Assembly: GCA_946800325.1 (NCBI GenBank)
Contig: OX326958.1
Location: 71,731,264 to 71,795,263 of the forward strand
Origin: Luzula sylvatica
Lineage: Eukaryota > Streptophyta > Magnoliopsida > Poales > Juncaceae
Length of the DNA stretch: 64,000 nucleotides
Direction of reading: 5' to 3'
Shown: positions 1 through 11,780 of the stretch, one piece after another
Layout: each line of letters opens with the position of its first letter
How positions within the stretch are numbered: position 1 is the first letter of the stretch
The notes under the pieces: generated by a model
The model's input: the letters and a program-made list of their open reading frames with translations, nothing else
Databases searched by the model: none
Told to the model about the DNA's origin: nothing
Position numbers and translations under genes: made by a program

Positions 1-496
1 ACAACTGATCTAAAAACACCTTATTTGAACTCCTCAAAGCGTTAAAATCTTGTTTTGAATCGAAAAACAAACTTTCTTAGTGTTTGCAAAATTTGGTGAA
101 AAGTTATGTAGTAAAAGATACGATACAAATGATCTAAAAACACGTTATTTGAACTCCTCAAAGCGTTACAATCTTGTTTTGAATCAAAAAATAAACTTTC
201 TTAGTGTTTGTGAAATTTGGTGAAAAGTTATGTAGTAAAAGATACGATACAAATGATCTAAAAACACGTGATTTGAACTCCTCAAAGCGTTAAAATCTTG
301 TTTTGAATCGAAAAACAAACTTTGTTAGTGTTTGTGAAATTTGGTGAAAAGTTATGTAGTAAAAGATACGATACAACTGATCCAAAAACATGTTTTTTGA
401 ACTCCTCAAAGCGTTAAAATCTTGTTTTGAATCGAAAAACAAACTTTCTTAGTGTTTGTGAAATTTGGTGAAAAGTTAAGTAGTAAAAGATACGAC

Positions 497-620
497 ACAA
501 ATGATCTAAAAACACGTTATTTGAACTCCTCAAAGCGTTAAAATCTTGTTTTGAATCGAAAAACAAACTTTCTTAGTGTTTGTGAAATTTGGTGAAAAGT
601 TATGTAGTAAAAGATACGAT
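497..620 (+). repeat. Representative monomer (number 5), common form
   Basis: This unit is close to the most frequent form and serves as the position reference (1-124) for the other entries. It has GATC at 7-10, an A5 run at 12-16, CpG at 19-20, CTCCTC-type sequence near 30-35, CpG at 40-41, A4 at 44-47, T4 at 53-56, CpG at 61-62, A5 at 63-67, TTTCTT at 73-78, GTGAAA at 86-91 and again (GTGAAAA) at 96-102, and CpG at 121-122. The main variable positions are 5 (A/C), 8, 11, 18, 19, 20, 22, 23, 29, 31, 32, 40, 42, 63, 76 (C/G), 82, 87, 95 and 106-108. 124 is not a multiple of three, so reading frames rotate from one monomer to the next. Confidence 0.9.
546..566. other. Perfect 7-bp dyad inside the monomer (example copy)
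   Basis: At monomer positions 50-70 the arms TTGTTTT and AAAACAA are exact reverse complements, separated by the 7-base loop GAATCGA. The same dyad recurs in nearly every monomer. The common variant A63G changes only the loop. Rare variants break an arm: T56C (seven monomers), C68T (a few) and C68A (a few). Short dyads are a reported feature of some centromeric satellites, but a role here is inference. Confidence 0.75.
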
Positions 621-3224
621 ACAAATGATCTAAAAACACGTTATTTGAACTCCTCAAAGCGTTAAAATATTGTTTTGAATCGGAAAACAAACTTTGTTAG
701 TGTTTGTGAAATTTGGTGAAAAGTTATGTAGTAAAAGATACGATATAACTGATCTAAAAACATGTTATTTGAACTGCTCAAAGCGTTAAAATCTTGTTTT
801 GAATCGAAAAACAAACTTTCTTAGTGTTTGTGAAATTTGGTGAAAAGTTATGTAGTAAAAGATACGATACAAATGATCTAAAAACACGTGATTTGAACTC
901 CTCAAAGCGTTTAAATCCTGTTTTGAATCGAAAAACAAACTTTGTTAGTGTTTGTGAAATTTGGTGAAAAATTATGTAGTAAAAGATACGATACAACTGA
1001 TCTAAAAACACATTATTTGAACTCCTCAAAGCGTTAAAATCTTGTTTTGAATCGAAAAACAAACTTTCTTAGTGGTTGCGAAATTTGGTGAAAAGTTACG
1101 TAGTAAAAGATACGATACAAATGATCTAAAAACACGTTATTTGAACTCCTCAAAGCGTTAAAATCTTGTTTTGAATCGAAAAACAAACTTTGTTAGTGTT
1201 TGTGAAATTTCGTGAAAAGTTATGTAGTAAAAGATTCGATACAACTGATCTAAAAACACGTTATTTGAACTCCTCAAAGCGTTAAAATCTTGTTTTGAAT
1301 CGAAAAACAAACTTTCTTAGTGTTTGCGAAATTTGGTGACAAGTTATGTAGTAAAAGATACGATACAAATGATCTAAAAACACGTTATTTGAACTCCTCA
1401 AAGCGTTAAAATCTTGTTTTGAATCGGAAAACAAAGTTTCTTAGTGTTTGCGAAATTTGGTGACAAGTTATGTAGTAAAAGATACGATACAAATGATCTA
1501 AAAACACGTTATTTGAACTCCTCAAAGCTTTAAAATCTTGTTTTGAATCGAAAAAAAAACTTTCTTAGTGTTTGTGAAATTTGGTGAAAAGTTATGTAGT
1601 AAAAGATACGATACAAATGATCTAAAAACACGTTATTTGAACACCTCAAAGCGTTAAAATCTTGTTTTGAATCGAAAAACAAACTTCCTTAGTGTCTGTG
1701 AAATTTGGTGAAAAGTTATGTAGTAAAAGATACGATACAAATGATCTAAAAACGCGTGATTTGAACTCCTCAAAGCGTTAAAATCTTGTTTTGAATCGAA
1801 AAACAAACTTTGTTAGTGTTTGTGAAATTTGGTGAAAAGTTATGTAGTAAAAGATACGATACAACTGATCTAAAAACACGTTATTTGAACTCCTCAAAGC
1901 GTTAAAATCCTGTTTTGAATCGAAAAACAAACTTTCTTAGTGGTTGCGAAATTTGGTGAAAAGTTACGTAGTAAAAGATACGATACAAATGATCTAAAAC
2001 CACGTTATTTGAACTCCTCAAAGCGTTAAAATCTTGTTTTGAATCGAAAAACAAACTTTCTTAGTGTTTGCGAAATTTGGTGACAAGTTATGTAGTAAAA
2101 GATACGATACAAATGATCTAAAAACACGTTATTTGAACTCCTCAAAGCGTTAAAATCTTGTTTTGAATAGAAAAACAAACTTTCTTAGTGTTCGTGAAAT
2201 TTGGTGAAAAGTTAGGTAGTAAAAGATACGATACAAATGATCTAAAAACACGTTATTTGAACTCCTCAAAGCGTTAAAATCTAGTTTTGAATCGAAAAAC
2301 AAACTTTCTTAGTGTTTGCGAAATTTGGTGAAAAGTTATGTAGTAAAAGATACGATACAAATGATCAAAAAACTCGTTATTTGAACTCCTCAAAGCGTTA
2401 AAATCTTGTTTTGAATCGAAAAACAAACTTTCTTAGTGTTTGTGAAATTTGGTGAAAAGTTAGGTAGTAAAAGATACGATACAAATGATCTAAAAACACG
2501 TTATTTGAACTCCTCAAAGCGTTAAAATATTGTTTTGAATCGAGAAACAAACTTTGTTAGTGTTTGTGAAATTTGGTGAAAAGTGATGTAGTAAAAGATA
2601 CGATACAACTGGTCTAAAAACACGTTATTTGAACTACTCAAAGCGCTAAAATCTTGTTTTGAATCGAAAAACAAACTTTCTTAGTGTTTGTGAAATTTGG
2701 TGAAAAGTTATGTAGTAAAAGATACGATACAAATGATCTAAAAACGCGTTATTTGAGCTCCTCAAAGCGTTAAAATCTTGTTTTGAATCGAAAAACAAAC
2801 TTTCTTAGTGTTTGTGAAATTTGGTGAAAAGTTATGTAGTAAAAGATACGATACAAATGATCTAAAAACACGTGATTTGAACTCCTCAAAGAGTTAAAAT
2901 CTTGTTTTGAATCGAAAAACAAACTTTGTTAGTGTTTGTGAAATTTGGTGAAAAGTTATGTAGTAAAAGATACGATACAACTGATCTAAAAACACATTAT
3001 TTGAACTCCTCAAAGCGTTAAAATCTAGTTTTGAATCGAAAAACAAACTTTCTTAGTGGTTGCGAAATTTGGTGAAAAGTTACGTAGTAAAAGATACGAT
3101 ACAAATGATCTAAAAACACGTTATTTGAACTGCTCAAAGCGTTAAAATCTTGTTTTGATTCGAAAAACAAACTTTGTTAGTGTTTGTGAAATTTCGTGAA
3201 TAGTTATGTAGTAAAAGATACGAT

Positions 3225-6200
3225 ACAACTGATCTAAAAACACCTTATTTGAACTCCTCAAAGCGTTAAAATCTTGTTTTGAATCGAAAAACAAACTTTC
3301 TTAGTGTTTGCAAAATTTGGTGAAAAGTTATGTAGTAAAAGATACGATACAAATGATCTAAAAACACGTTATTTGAACTCCTCAAAGTGTTACAATTTTG
3401 TTTTGAATCGAAAAATAAACTTTCTTAGTGTTTGTGAAATTTGGTGAAAAGTTATGTAGTAAAAGATACGATACAAATGAACTAAAAACACGTGATTTGA
3501 ACTCCTCAAAGCGTTAAAATCTTGTATTGAATCGAAAAACAAACTTTGTTAGTGTTTGTGAAATTTGGTGAAAAGTTATGTAGTAAAAGATACGATACAA
3601 CTGATCCAAAAACATGTTTTTTGAACTCCTCAAAGCGTTAATATCTTGTTTTGAATCGAAAAACAAACTTTCTTAGTGTTTGTGAAATTTGGTGAAAAGT
3701 TAAGTAGTAAAAGATACGACACAAATGATCTAAAAACACGTTATTTGAACTCCTCAAAGCGTTAAAATCTTGTTTTGAATCGAAAAACAAACTTTCTTAG
3801 TGTTTGTGAAATTTGGTGAAAAGTTATGTAGTAAAAGATACGATACAAATCATCTAAAAACACGTTATTTGAACTCCTCAAAGCGTTAAAATCTTGTTTT
3901 GAATCGGAAAACAAACTTTGTTAGTGTTTGTGAAATTTGGTGAAAAGTTATGTAGTAAAAGATACGATATAACTGATCTAAATACATGTTATTTGAACTG
4001 CTCAAAGCGTTAAAATCTTGTTTTGAATCGAAAAACAAACTTTCTTAGTGTTTGTGAAATTTGGTGAAAAGTTATGTAGTAAAAGATACGATACAAATGA
4101 TCTAAAAACACGTGATTTGAACTCCTCAAAGCGTTAAAATCTTGTTTTGAATCGAAAAACAAACTTTGTTAGTGTTTGTGAAATTTGGTGAAAAGTTATG
4201 TAGTAAAAGATACGATACAACTGATCTAAAAACACATTATTTGAACTCCTCAAAGCGTTAAAATCTTGTTTTGAATTGAAAAACAAACTTTCTTAGTGGT
4301 TGCGAAATTTGGTGAAAAGTTACGTAGTAAAAGATACGATACAAATGATCTAAAAACACGTTATTTGAACTCCTCAAAGCGTTAAAATCTTGTTTTGAAT
4401 CGAAAAACAAACTTTGTTAGTGTTTGTGAAATTTCGTGAAAAGTTATGTAGTAAAAGATACGATACAACTGATCTAAAAACACGTTATTTGAACTCCTCA
4501 AAGCGTTAAAATCTTGTTTTGAATCGAAAAACAAACTTTCTTAGTGTTTGCGAAATTTGGTGAAAAGTTAGGTAGTAAAAGATACGATACAAATGATCTA
4601 AAAACACGTTGTTTGAACTCCTCAAAGCGTTAAAATCTTGTTTTGAATCGAAAAACAAACTTTGTTAGTGTTTGTGAAATTTGGTGAAAAGTTATGTAGT
4701 AAAAGATACGATACAACTGGTCTAAAAACACGTTATTTGAACTACTCAAAGCGCTAAAATCTTGTTTTGAATCGAAAAACAAACTTTCTTAGTGTTTGTG
4801 AAATTTGGTGAAAAGTTATGTAGTAAAAGATACGATACAAATGATCTAAAAACGCGTTATTTGAGCTCCTCAAAGCGTTAAAATCTTGTTTTGAATCGAA
4901 AAACAAACTTTGTTAGTGTTTGTGAAATTTGGTGAAAAGTTATGTAGTAAAAGATACGATACAAATGATCTAAAAACACGTGATTTGAACTCCTCAAAGC
5001 GTTAAAATCTTGTTTTGAATCGAAAAACAAACTTTCTTAGTGTTTGTGAAATTTGGTGAAAAGTTATGTAGTAAAAGATACGATACAACTGATCCAAAAA
5101 CATGTTTTTTGAACTCCTCAAAGCGTTAATATCTTGTTTTGAATCGAAAAACAAACTTTCTTAGTGTTTGTGAAATTTGGTGAAAAGTTAAGTAGTAAAA
5201 GATACGACACAAATGATCTAAAAACACGTTATTTGAACTCCTCAAAGCGTTAAAATCTTGTTTTGAATCGAAAAACAAACTTTCTTAGTGTTTGTGAAAT
5301 TTGGTGAAAAGTTATGTAGTAAAAGATACGATACAAATGATCTAAAAACACGTTATTTGAACTCCTCAAAGCGTTAAAATCTTGTTTTGAATCGGAAAAC
5401 AAACTTTGTTAGTGTTTGTGAAATTTGGTGAAAAGTTATGTAGTAAAAGATACGATATAACTGATCTAAAAACATGTTATTTGAACTGCTCAAAGCGTTA
5501 AAATCTTGTTTTGAATCGAAAAACAAACTTTCTTAGTGTTTGTGAAATTTGGTGAAAAGTTATGTAGTAAAAGATACGATACAAATGATCTAAAAACACG
5601 TTATTTGAACTCCTCAAAGCGTTAAAATATTGTTTTGAATCGAAAAACAAACTTTGTTAGTGTTTGTGAAATTTGGTGAAAAGTGATGTAGTAAAAGATA
5701 CGATACAACTGGTCTAAAAACACGTTATTTGAACTACTCAAAGCGCTAAAATCTTGTTTTGAATCGAAAAACAAACTTTCTTAGTATTTGTGAAATTTGG
5801 TGAAAAGTTATGTAGTAAAAGATACGATACAAATGATCTAAAAACGCGTTATTTGAGCTCCTCAAAGCGTTAAAATCTTGTTTTGAATCGAAAAACAAAC
5901 TTTCTTAGTGTTTGTGAAATTTGGTGAAAAGTTATGTAGTAAAAGATACGATACAAATGATCTAAAAACACGTGATTTGAACTCCTCAAAGAGTTAAAAT
6001 CTTGTTTTGAATCGAAAAACAAACTTTGTTAGTGTTTGTGAAATTTGGTGAAAAGTTATGTAGTAAAAGATACGATACAACTGATCTAAAAACACATTAT
6101 TTGAACTCCTCAAAGCGTTAAAATCTTGTTTTGAATCGAAAAACAAACTTTCTTAGTGGTTGCGAAATTTGGTGAAAAGTTACGTAGTAAAAGATACGAT

Positions 6201-6324
6201 ACAAATGATCTAAAAACACGTTATTTGAACTGCTCAAAGCGTTAAAATCTTGTTTTGATTCGAAAAACAAACTTTGTTAGTGTTTGTGAAATTTCGTGAT
6301 TAGTTATGTAGTAAAAGATACGAT
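3225..6324 (+). repeat. Higher-order unit of 25 monomers (27-51)
   Basis: This unit of 3,100 bp starts at a CACCTTA anchor and ends before the next. Its monomer order matches that of 6325-9548 except that it lacks one monomer, the type with actatacaaat and ttcaact. Shared diagnostic variants include AAATCATC near 3845, a substituted GAAC in place of GATC near 3480, and AAATAC near 3980. Confidence 0.8.
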
Positions 6325-9300
6325 ACAACTGATCTAAAAACACCTTATTTGAACTCCTCAAAGCGTTAAAATCTTGTTTTGAATCGAAAAACAAACTTTC
6401 TTAGTGTTTGCAAAATTTGGTGAAAAGTTATGTAGTAAAAGATACGATACAAATGATCTAAAAACACGTTATTTGAACTCCTCAAAGTGTTACAATTTTG
6501 TTTTGAATCGAAAAATAAACTTTCTTAGTGTTTGTGAAATTTGGTGAAAAGTTATGTAGTAAAAGATACGATACAAATGAACTAAAAACACGTGATTTGA
6601 ACTCCTCAAAGCGTTAAAATCTTGTTTTGAATCGAAAAACAAACTTTGTTAGTGTTTGTGAAATTTGGTGAAAAGTTATGTAGTAAAAGATACGATACAA
6701 CTGATCCAAAAACATGTTTTTTGAACTCCTCAAATCGTTAATATCTTGTTTTGAATCGAAAAACAAACTTTCTTAGTGTTTGTGAAATTTGGTGAAAAGT
6801 TAAGTAGTAAAAGATACGACACAAATGATCTAAAAACACGTTATTTGAACTCCTCAAAGCGTTAAAATCTTGTTTTGAATCGAAAAACAAACTTTCTTAG
6901 TGTTTGTGAAATTTGGTGAAAAGTTATGTAGTAAAAGATACGATACAAATCATCTAAAAACACGTTATTTGAACTCCTCAAAGCGTTAAAATCTTGTTTT
7001 GAATCGGAAAACAAACTTTGTTAGTGTTTGTGAAATTTGGTGAAAAGTTATGTAGTAAAAGATACGATATGACTGATCTAAATACATGTTATTTGAACTG
7101 CTCAAAGCGTTAAAATCTTGTTTTGAATCGAAAAACAAACTTTCTTAGTGTTTGTGAAATTTGGTGAAAAGTTATGTAGTAAAAGATACGATACAAATGA
7201 TCTAAAAACACGTGATTTGAACTCCTCAAAGCGTTAAAATCTTGTTTTGAATCGAAAAACAAACTTTGTTAGTGTTTGTGAAATTTGGTGAAAAGTTATG
7301 TAGTAAAAGATACGATACAACTGATCTAAAAACACATTATTTGAACTCCTCAAAGCGTTAAAATCTTGTTTTGAATCGAAAAACAAACTTTCTTAGTGGT
7401 TGCGAAATTTGGTGAAAAGTTACGTAGTAAAAGATACGATACAAATGATCTAAAAACACGTTATTTGAACTCCTCAAAGCGTTAAAATCTTGTTTTGAAT
7501 CGAAAAACAAACTTTGTTAGTGTTTGTGAAATTTCGTGAAAAGTTATGTAGTAAAAGATACGATACAACTGATCTAAAAAGACGTTATTTGAACTCCTCA
7601 AAGCGTTAAAATCTTGTTTTGAATCGAAAAACAAACTTTATTAGTGTTTGCGAAATTTGGTGAAAAGTTATGTAGTAAAAGATACTATACAAATGATCTA
7701 AAAACACGTTATTTCAACTCCTCAAAGCGTTAAAATCTTGTTTTGAATCGAAAAACAAACTTTCTTAGTGTTTGCGAAATTTGGTGAAAAGTTAGGTAGT
7801 AAAAGATACGATACAAATGATCTAAAAACACGTTGTTTGAACTCCTCAAAGCGTTAAAATCTTGTTTTGAATCGAAAAACAAACTTTGTTAGTGTTTGTG
7901 AAATTTGGTGAAAAGTTATGTAGTAAAAGATACGATACAACTGGTCTAAAAACACGTTATTTGAACTACTCAAAGCGCTAAAATCTTGTTTTGAATCGAA
8001 AAACAAACTTTCTTAGTGTTTGTGAAATTTGGTGAAAAGTTATGTAGTAAAAGATACGATACAAATGATCTAAAAACGCGTTATTTGAGCTCCTCAAAGC
8101 GTTAAAATCTTGTTTTGAATCGAAAAACAAACTTTCTTAGTGTTTGTGAAATTTGGTGAAAAGTTATGTAGTAAAAGATACGATACAAATGATCTAAAAA
8201 CACGTGATTTGAACTCCTCAAAGCGTTAAAATCTTGTTTTGAATCGAAAAACAAACTTTCTTAGTGTTTGTGAAATTTGGTGAAAAGTTATGTAGTAAAA
8301 GATACGATACAACTGATCCAAAAACATGTTTTTTGAACTCCTCAAAGCGTTAATATCTTGTTTTGAATCGAAAAACAAACTTTCTTAGTGTTTGTGAAAT
8401 TTGGTGAAAAGTTAAGTAGTAAAAGATACGACACAAATGATCTAAAAACACGTTATTTGAACTCCTCAAAGCGTTAAAATCTTGTTTTGAATCGAAAAAC
8501 AAACTTTCTTAGTGTTTGTGAAATTTGGTGAAAAGTTATGTAGTAAAAGATACGATACAAATGATCTAAAAACACGTTATTTGAACTCCTCAAAGCGTTA
8601 AAATCTTGTTTTGAATCGGAAAACAAACTTTGTTAGTGTTTGTGAAATTTGGTGAAAAGTTATGTAGTAAAAGATACGATATAACTGATCTAAAAACATG
8701 TTATTTGAACTGCTCAAAGCGTTAAAATCTTGTTTTGAATCGAAAAACAAACTTTCTTAGTGTTTGTGAAATTTGGTGAAAAGTTATGTAGTAAAAGATA
8801 CGATACAAATGATCTAAAAACACGTTATTTGAACTCCTCAAAGCGTTAAAATATTGTTTTGAATCGAAAAACAAACTTTGTTAGTGTTTGTGAAATTTGG
8901 TGAAAAGTGATGTAGTAAAAGATACGATACAACTGGTCTAAAAACACGTTATTTGAACTACTCAAAGCGCTAAAATCTTGTTTTGAATCGAAAAACAAAC
9001 TTTCTTAGTATTTGTGAAATTTGGTGAAAAGTTATGTAGTAAAAGATACGATACAAATGATCTAAAAACGCGTTATTTGAGCTCCTCAAAGCGTTAAAAT
9101 CTTGTTTTGAATCGAAAAACAAACTTTCTTAGTGTTTGTGAAATTTGGTGAAAAGTTATGTAGTAAAAGATACGATACAAATGATCTAAAAACACGTGAT
9201 TTGAACTCCTCAAAGAGTTAAAATCTTGTTTTGAATCGAAAAACAAACTTTGTTAGTGTTTGTGAAATTTGGTGAAAAGTTATGTAGTAAAAGATACGAT

Positions 9301-9548
9301 ACAACTGATCTAAAAACACATTATTTGAACTCCTCAAAGCGTTAAAATCTTGTTTTGAATCGAAAAACAAACTTTCTTAGTGGTTGCGAAATTTGGTGAA
9401 AAGTTACGTAGTAAAAGATACGATACAAATGATCTAAAAACACGTTATTTGAACTGCTCAAAGCGTTAAAATCTTGTTTTGATTCGAAAAACAAACTTTG
9501 TTAGTGTTTGTGAAATTTCGTGATTAGTTATGTAGTAAAAGATACGAT
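6325..9548 (+). repeat. Higher-order unit of 26 monomers (52-77)
   Basis: This 3,224-bp unit repeats the 25-monomer unit to its left with one additional monomer (63, 7689-7812). It contains two diverged half-cassettes. The GATCC/CATGTTTTTT monomer type occurs at 55 and 68, thirteen monomers apart, and the same 13-monomer spacing recurs at 42, 55, 68, 81 and 94. Variants shared with the next copies include GATATGACT near 7067 and TTAGTATTTG near 9004. Confidence 0.8.
7689..7812 (+). repeat. Monomer 63, the extra unit of the 26-monomer repeat
   Basis: This monomer separates the 25-monomer from the 26-monomer unit. It follows a junction reading ACTATAC instead of ACGATAC and carries TTTCAACT instead of TTTGAACT. 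It recurs at about 10913 and 16493. It has no counterpart between monomers 37 and 38, so either it was gained by one-monomer unequal exchange or it was lost from the left unit. Confidence 0.7.
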
Positions 9549-11780
9549 ACAACTGATCTAAAAACACCTTATTTGAACTCCTCAAAGCGTTAAAATCTTG
9601 TTTTGAATCGAAAAACAAACTTTCTTAGTGTTTGCAAAATTTGGTGAAAAGTTATGTAGTAAAAGATACGATACAAATGATCTAAAAACACGTTATTTGA
9701 ACTCCTCAAAGTGTTACAATTTTGTTTTGAATCGAAAAATAAACTTTCTTAGTGTTTGTGAAATTTGGTGAAAAGTTATGTAGTAAAAGATACGATACAA
9801 ATGAACTAAAAACACGTGATTTGAACTCCTCAAAGCGTTAAAATCTTGTTTTGAATCGAAAAACAAACTTTGTTAGTGTTTGTGAAATTTGGTGAAAAGT
9901 TATGTAGTAAAAGATACGATACAACTGATCCAAAAACATGTTTTTTGAACTCCTCAAATCGTTAATATCTTGTTTTGAATCGAAAAACAAACTTTCTTAG
10001 TGTTTGTGAAATTTGGTGAAAAGTTAAGTAGTAAAAGATACGACACAAATGATCTAAAAACACGTTATTTGAACTCCTCAAAGCGTTAAAATCTTGTTTT
10101 GAATCGAAAAACAAACTTTCTTAGTGTTTGTGAAATTTGGTGAAAAGTTATGTAGTAAAAGATACGATACAAATCATCTAAAAACACGTTATTTGAACTC
10201 CTCAAAGCGTTAAAATCTTGTTTTGAATCGGAAAACAAACTTTGTTAGTGTTTGTGAAATTTGGTGAAAAGTTATGTAGTAAAAGATACGATATGACTGA
10301 TCTAAATACATGTTATTTGAACTGCTCAAAGCGTTAAAATCTTGTTTTGAATCGAAAAACAAACTTTCTTAGTGTTTGTGAAATTTGGTGAAAAGTTATG
10401 TAGTAAAAGATACGATACAAATGATCTAAAAACACGTGATTTGAACTCCTCAAAGCGTTAAAATCTTGTTTTGAATCGAAAAACAAACTTTGTTAGTGTT
10501 TGTGAAATTTGGTGAAAAGTTATGTAGTAAAAGATACGATTCAACTGATCTAAAAACACATTATTTGAACTCCTCAAAGCGTTAAAATCTTGTTTTGAAT
10601 CGAAAAACAAACTTTCTTAGTGGTTGCGAAATTTGGTGAAAAGTTACGTAGTAAAAGATACGATACAAATGATCTAAAAACACGTTATTTGAACTCCTCA
10701 AAGCGTTAAAATCTTGTTTTGAATCGAAAAACAAACTTTGTTAGTGTTTGTGAAATTTCGTGAAAAGTTATGTAGTAAAAGATACGATACAACTGATCTA
10801 AAAAGACGTTATTTGAACTCCTCAAAGCGTTAAAATCTTGTTTTGAATCGAAAAACAAACTTTCTTAGTGTTTGCGAAATTTGGTGAAAAGTTATGTAGT
10901 AAAAGATACTATACAAATGATCTAAAAACACGTTATTTCAACTCCTCAAAGCGTTAAAATCTTGTTTTGAATCGAAAAACAAACTTTCTTAGTGTTTGCG
11001 AAATTTGGTGAAAAGTTAGGTAGTAAAAGATACGATACAAATGATCTAAAAACACGTTGTTTGAACTCCTCAAAGCGTTAAAATCTTGTTTTGAATCGAA
11101 AAACAAACTTTGTTAGTGTTTGTGAAATTTGGTGAAAAGTTATGTAGTAAAAGATACGATACAACTGGTCTAAAAACACGTTATTTGAACTACTCAAAGC
11201 GCTAAAATCTTGTTTTGAATCGAAAAACAAACTTTCTTAGTGTTTGTGAAATTTGGTGAAAAGTTATGTAGTAAAAGATACGATACAAATGATCTAAAAA
11301 CGCGTTATTTGAGCTCCTCAAAGCGTTAAAATCTTGTTTTGAATCGAAAAACAAACTTTCTTAGTGTTTGTGAAATTTGGTGAAAAGTTATGTAGTAAAA
11401 GATACGATACAAATGATCTAAAAACACGTGATTTGAACTCCTCAAAGCGTTAAAATCTTGTTTTGAATCGAAAAACAAACTTTCTTAGTGTTTGTGAAAT
11501 TTGGTGAAAAGTTATGTAGTAAAAGATACGATACAACTGATCCAAAAACATGTTTTTTGAACTCCTCAAAGCGTTAATATCTTGTTTTGAATCGAAAAAC
11601 AAACTTTCTTAGTGTTTGTGAAATTTGGTGAAAAGTTAAGTAGTAAAAGATACGACACAAATGATCTAAAAACACGTTATTTGAACTCCTCAAAGCGTTA
11701 AAATCTTGTTTTGAATCGAAAAACAAACTTTCTTAGTGTTTGTGAAATTTGGTGAAAAGTTATGTAGTAAAAGATACGAT
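9549..11780 (+). repeat. Monomers 78-95, partial third copy of the 26-monomer unit
   Basis: Monomers 78-95 follow the same order as 52-69, including the CACCTTA anchor, the GAAC variant, AAATCATC, GATATGACT with AAATAC, AAAAGACG, and the ACTATAC/TTCAACT monomer. The match breaks at monomer 96, where the expected run of 70-77 is replaced. The stretch also forms part of the 45-monomer duplication described next. Confidence 0.75.

Larger units (their letters stand above)
1..3224 (+). repeat. Monomers 1-26, divergent left segment
   Basis: This stretch runs from one CACCTTA anchor monomer (1) to the next (27). Monomers 1-10 correspond in order to monomers 27-36. Monomers 21-26 correspond to 46-51, including the tandem types with tactc/gcgcta, then acgcg/gagctc, then gagtt. 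Monomers 11-20 are a different insert, with variants such as gctttaaa, a T31A change and cttcc...gtctg. That order is seen again at 109-112 and 154-163. The segment carries many private substitutions, for example at 186, 912, 918 and 1744, so it appears older or less homogenised than the rest. Confidence 0.75.

Noticed and set aside
503..506. GATC at positions 7-10 as a methylation or origin signal
   Set aside because: It occurs once per monomer simply because of repetition and is lost without pattern in several variants (GGTC, GAAC, GATA, AATC).
547..563. CENP-B box on the - strand of the monomer
   Set aside because: Reading TTCG then ATTC, A, AA, CAAG gives seven of the nine core bases, but the essential CGGG is CAAG. 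In an AT-rich repeat this is likely chance, and the A63G variant destroys the TTCG.
778..1062. Open reading frame of 94 codons on the - strand
   Set aside because: It spans about 2.3 satellite monomers and translates repeat sequence. It exists because A912T turns a TAA present in the usual monomer into AAA. There is no homology, no conserved frame (124 is not a multiple of 3) and no equivalent in other copies.
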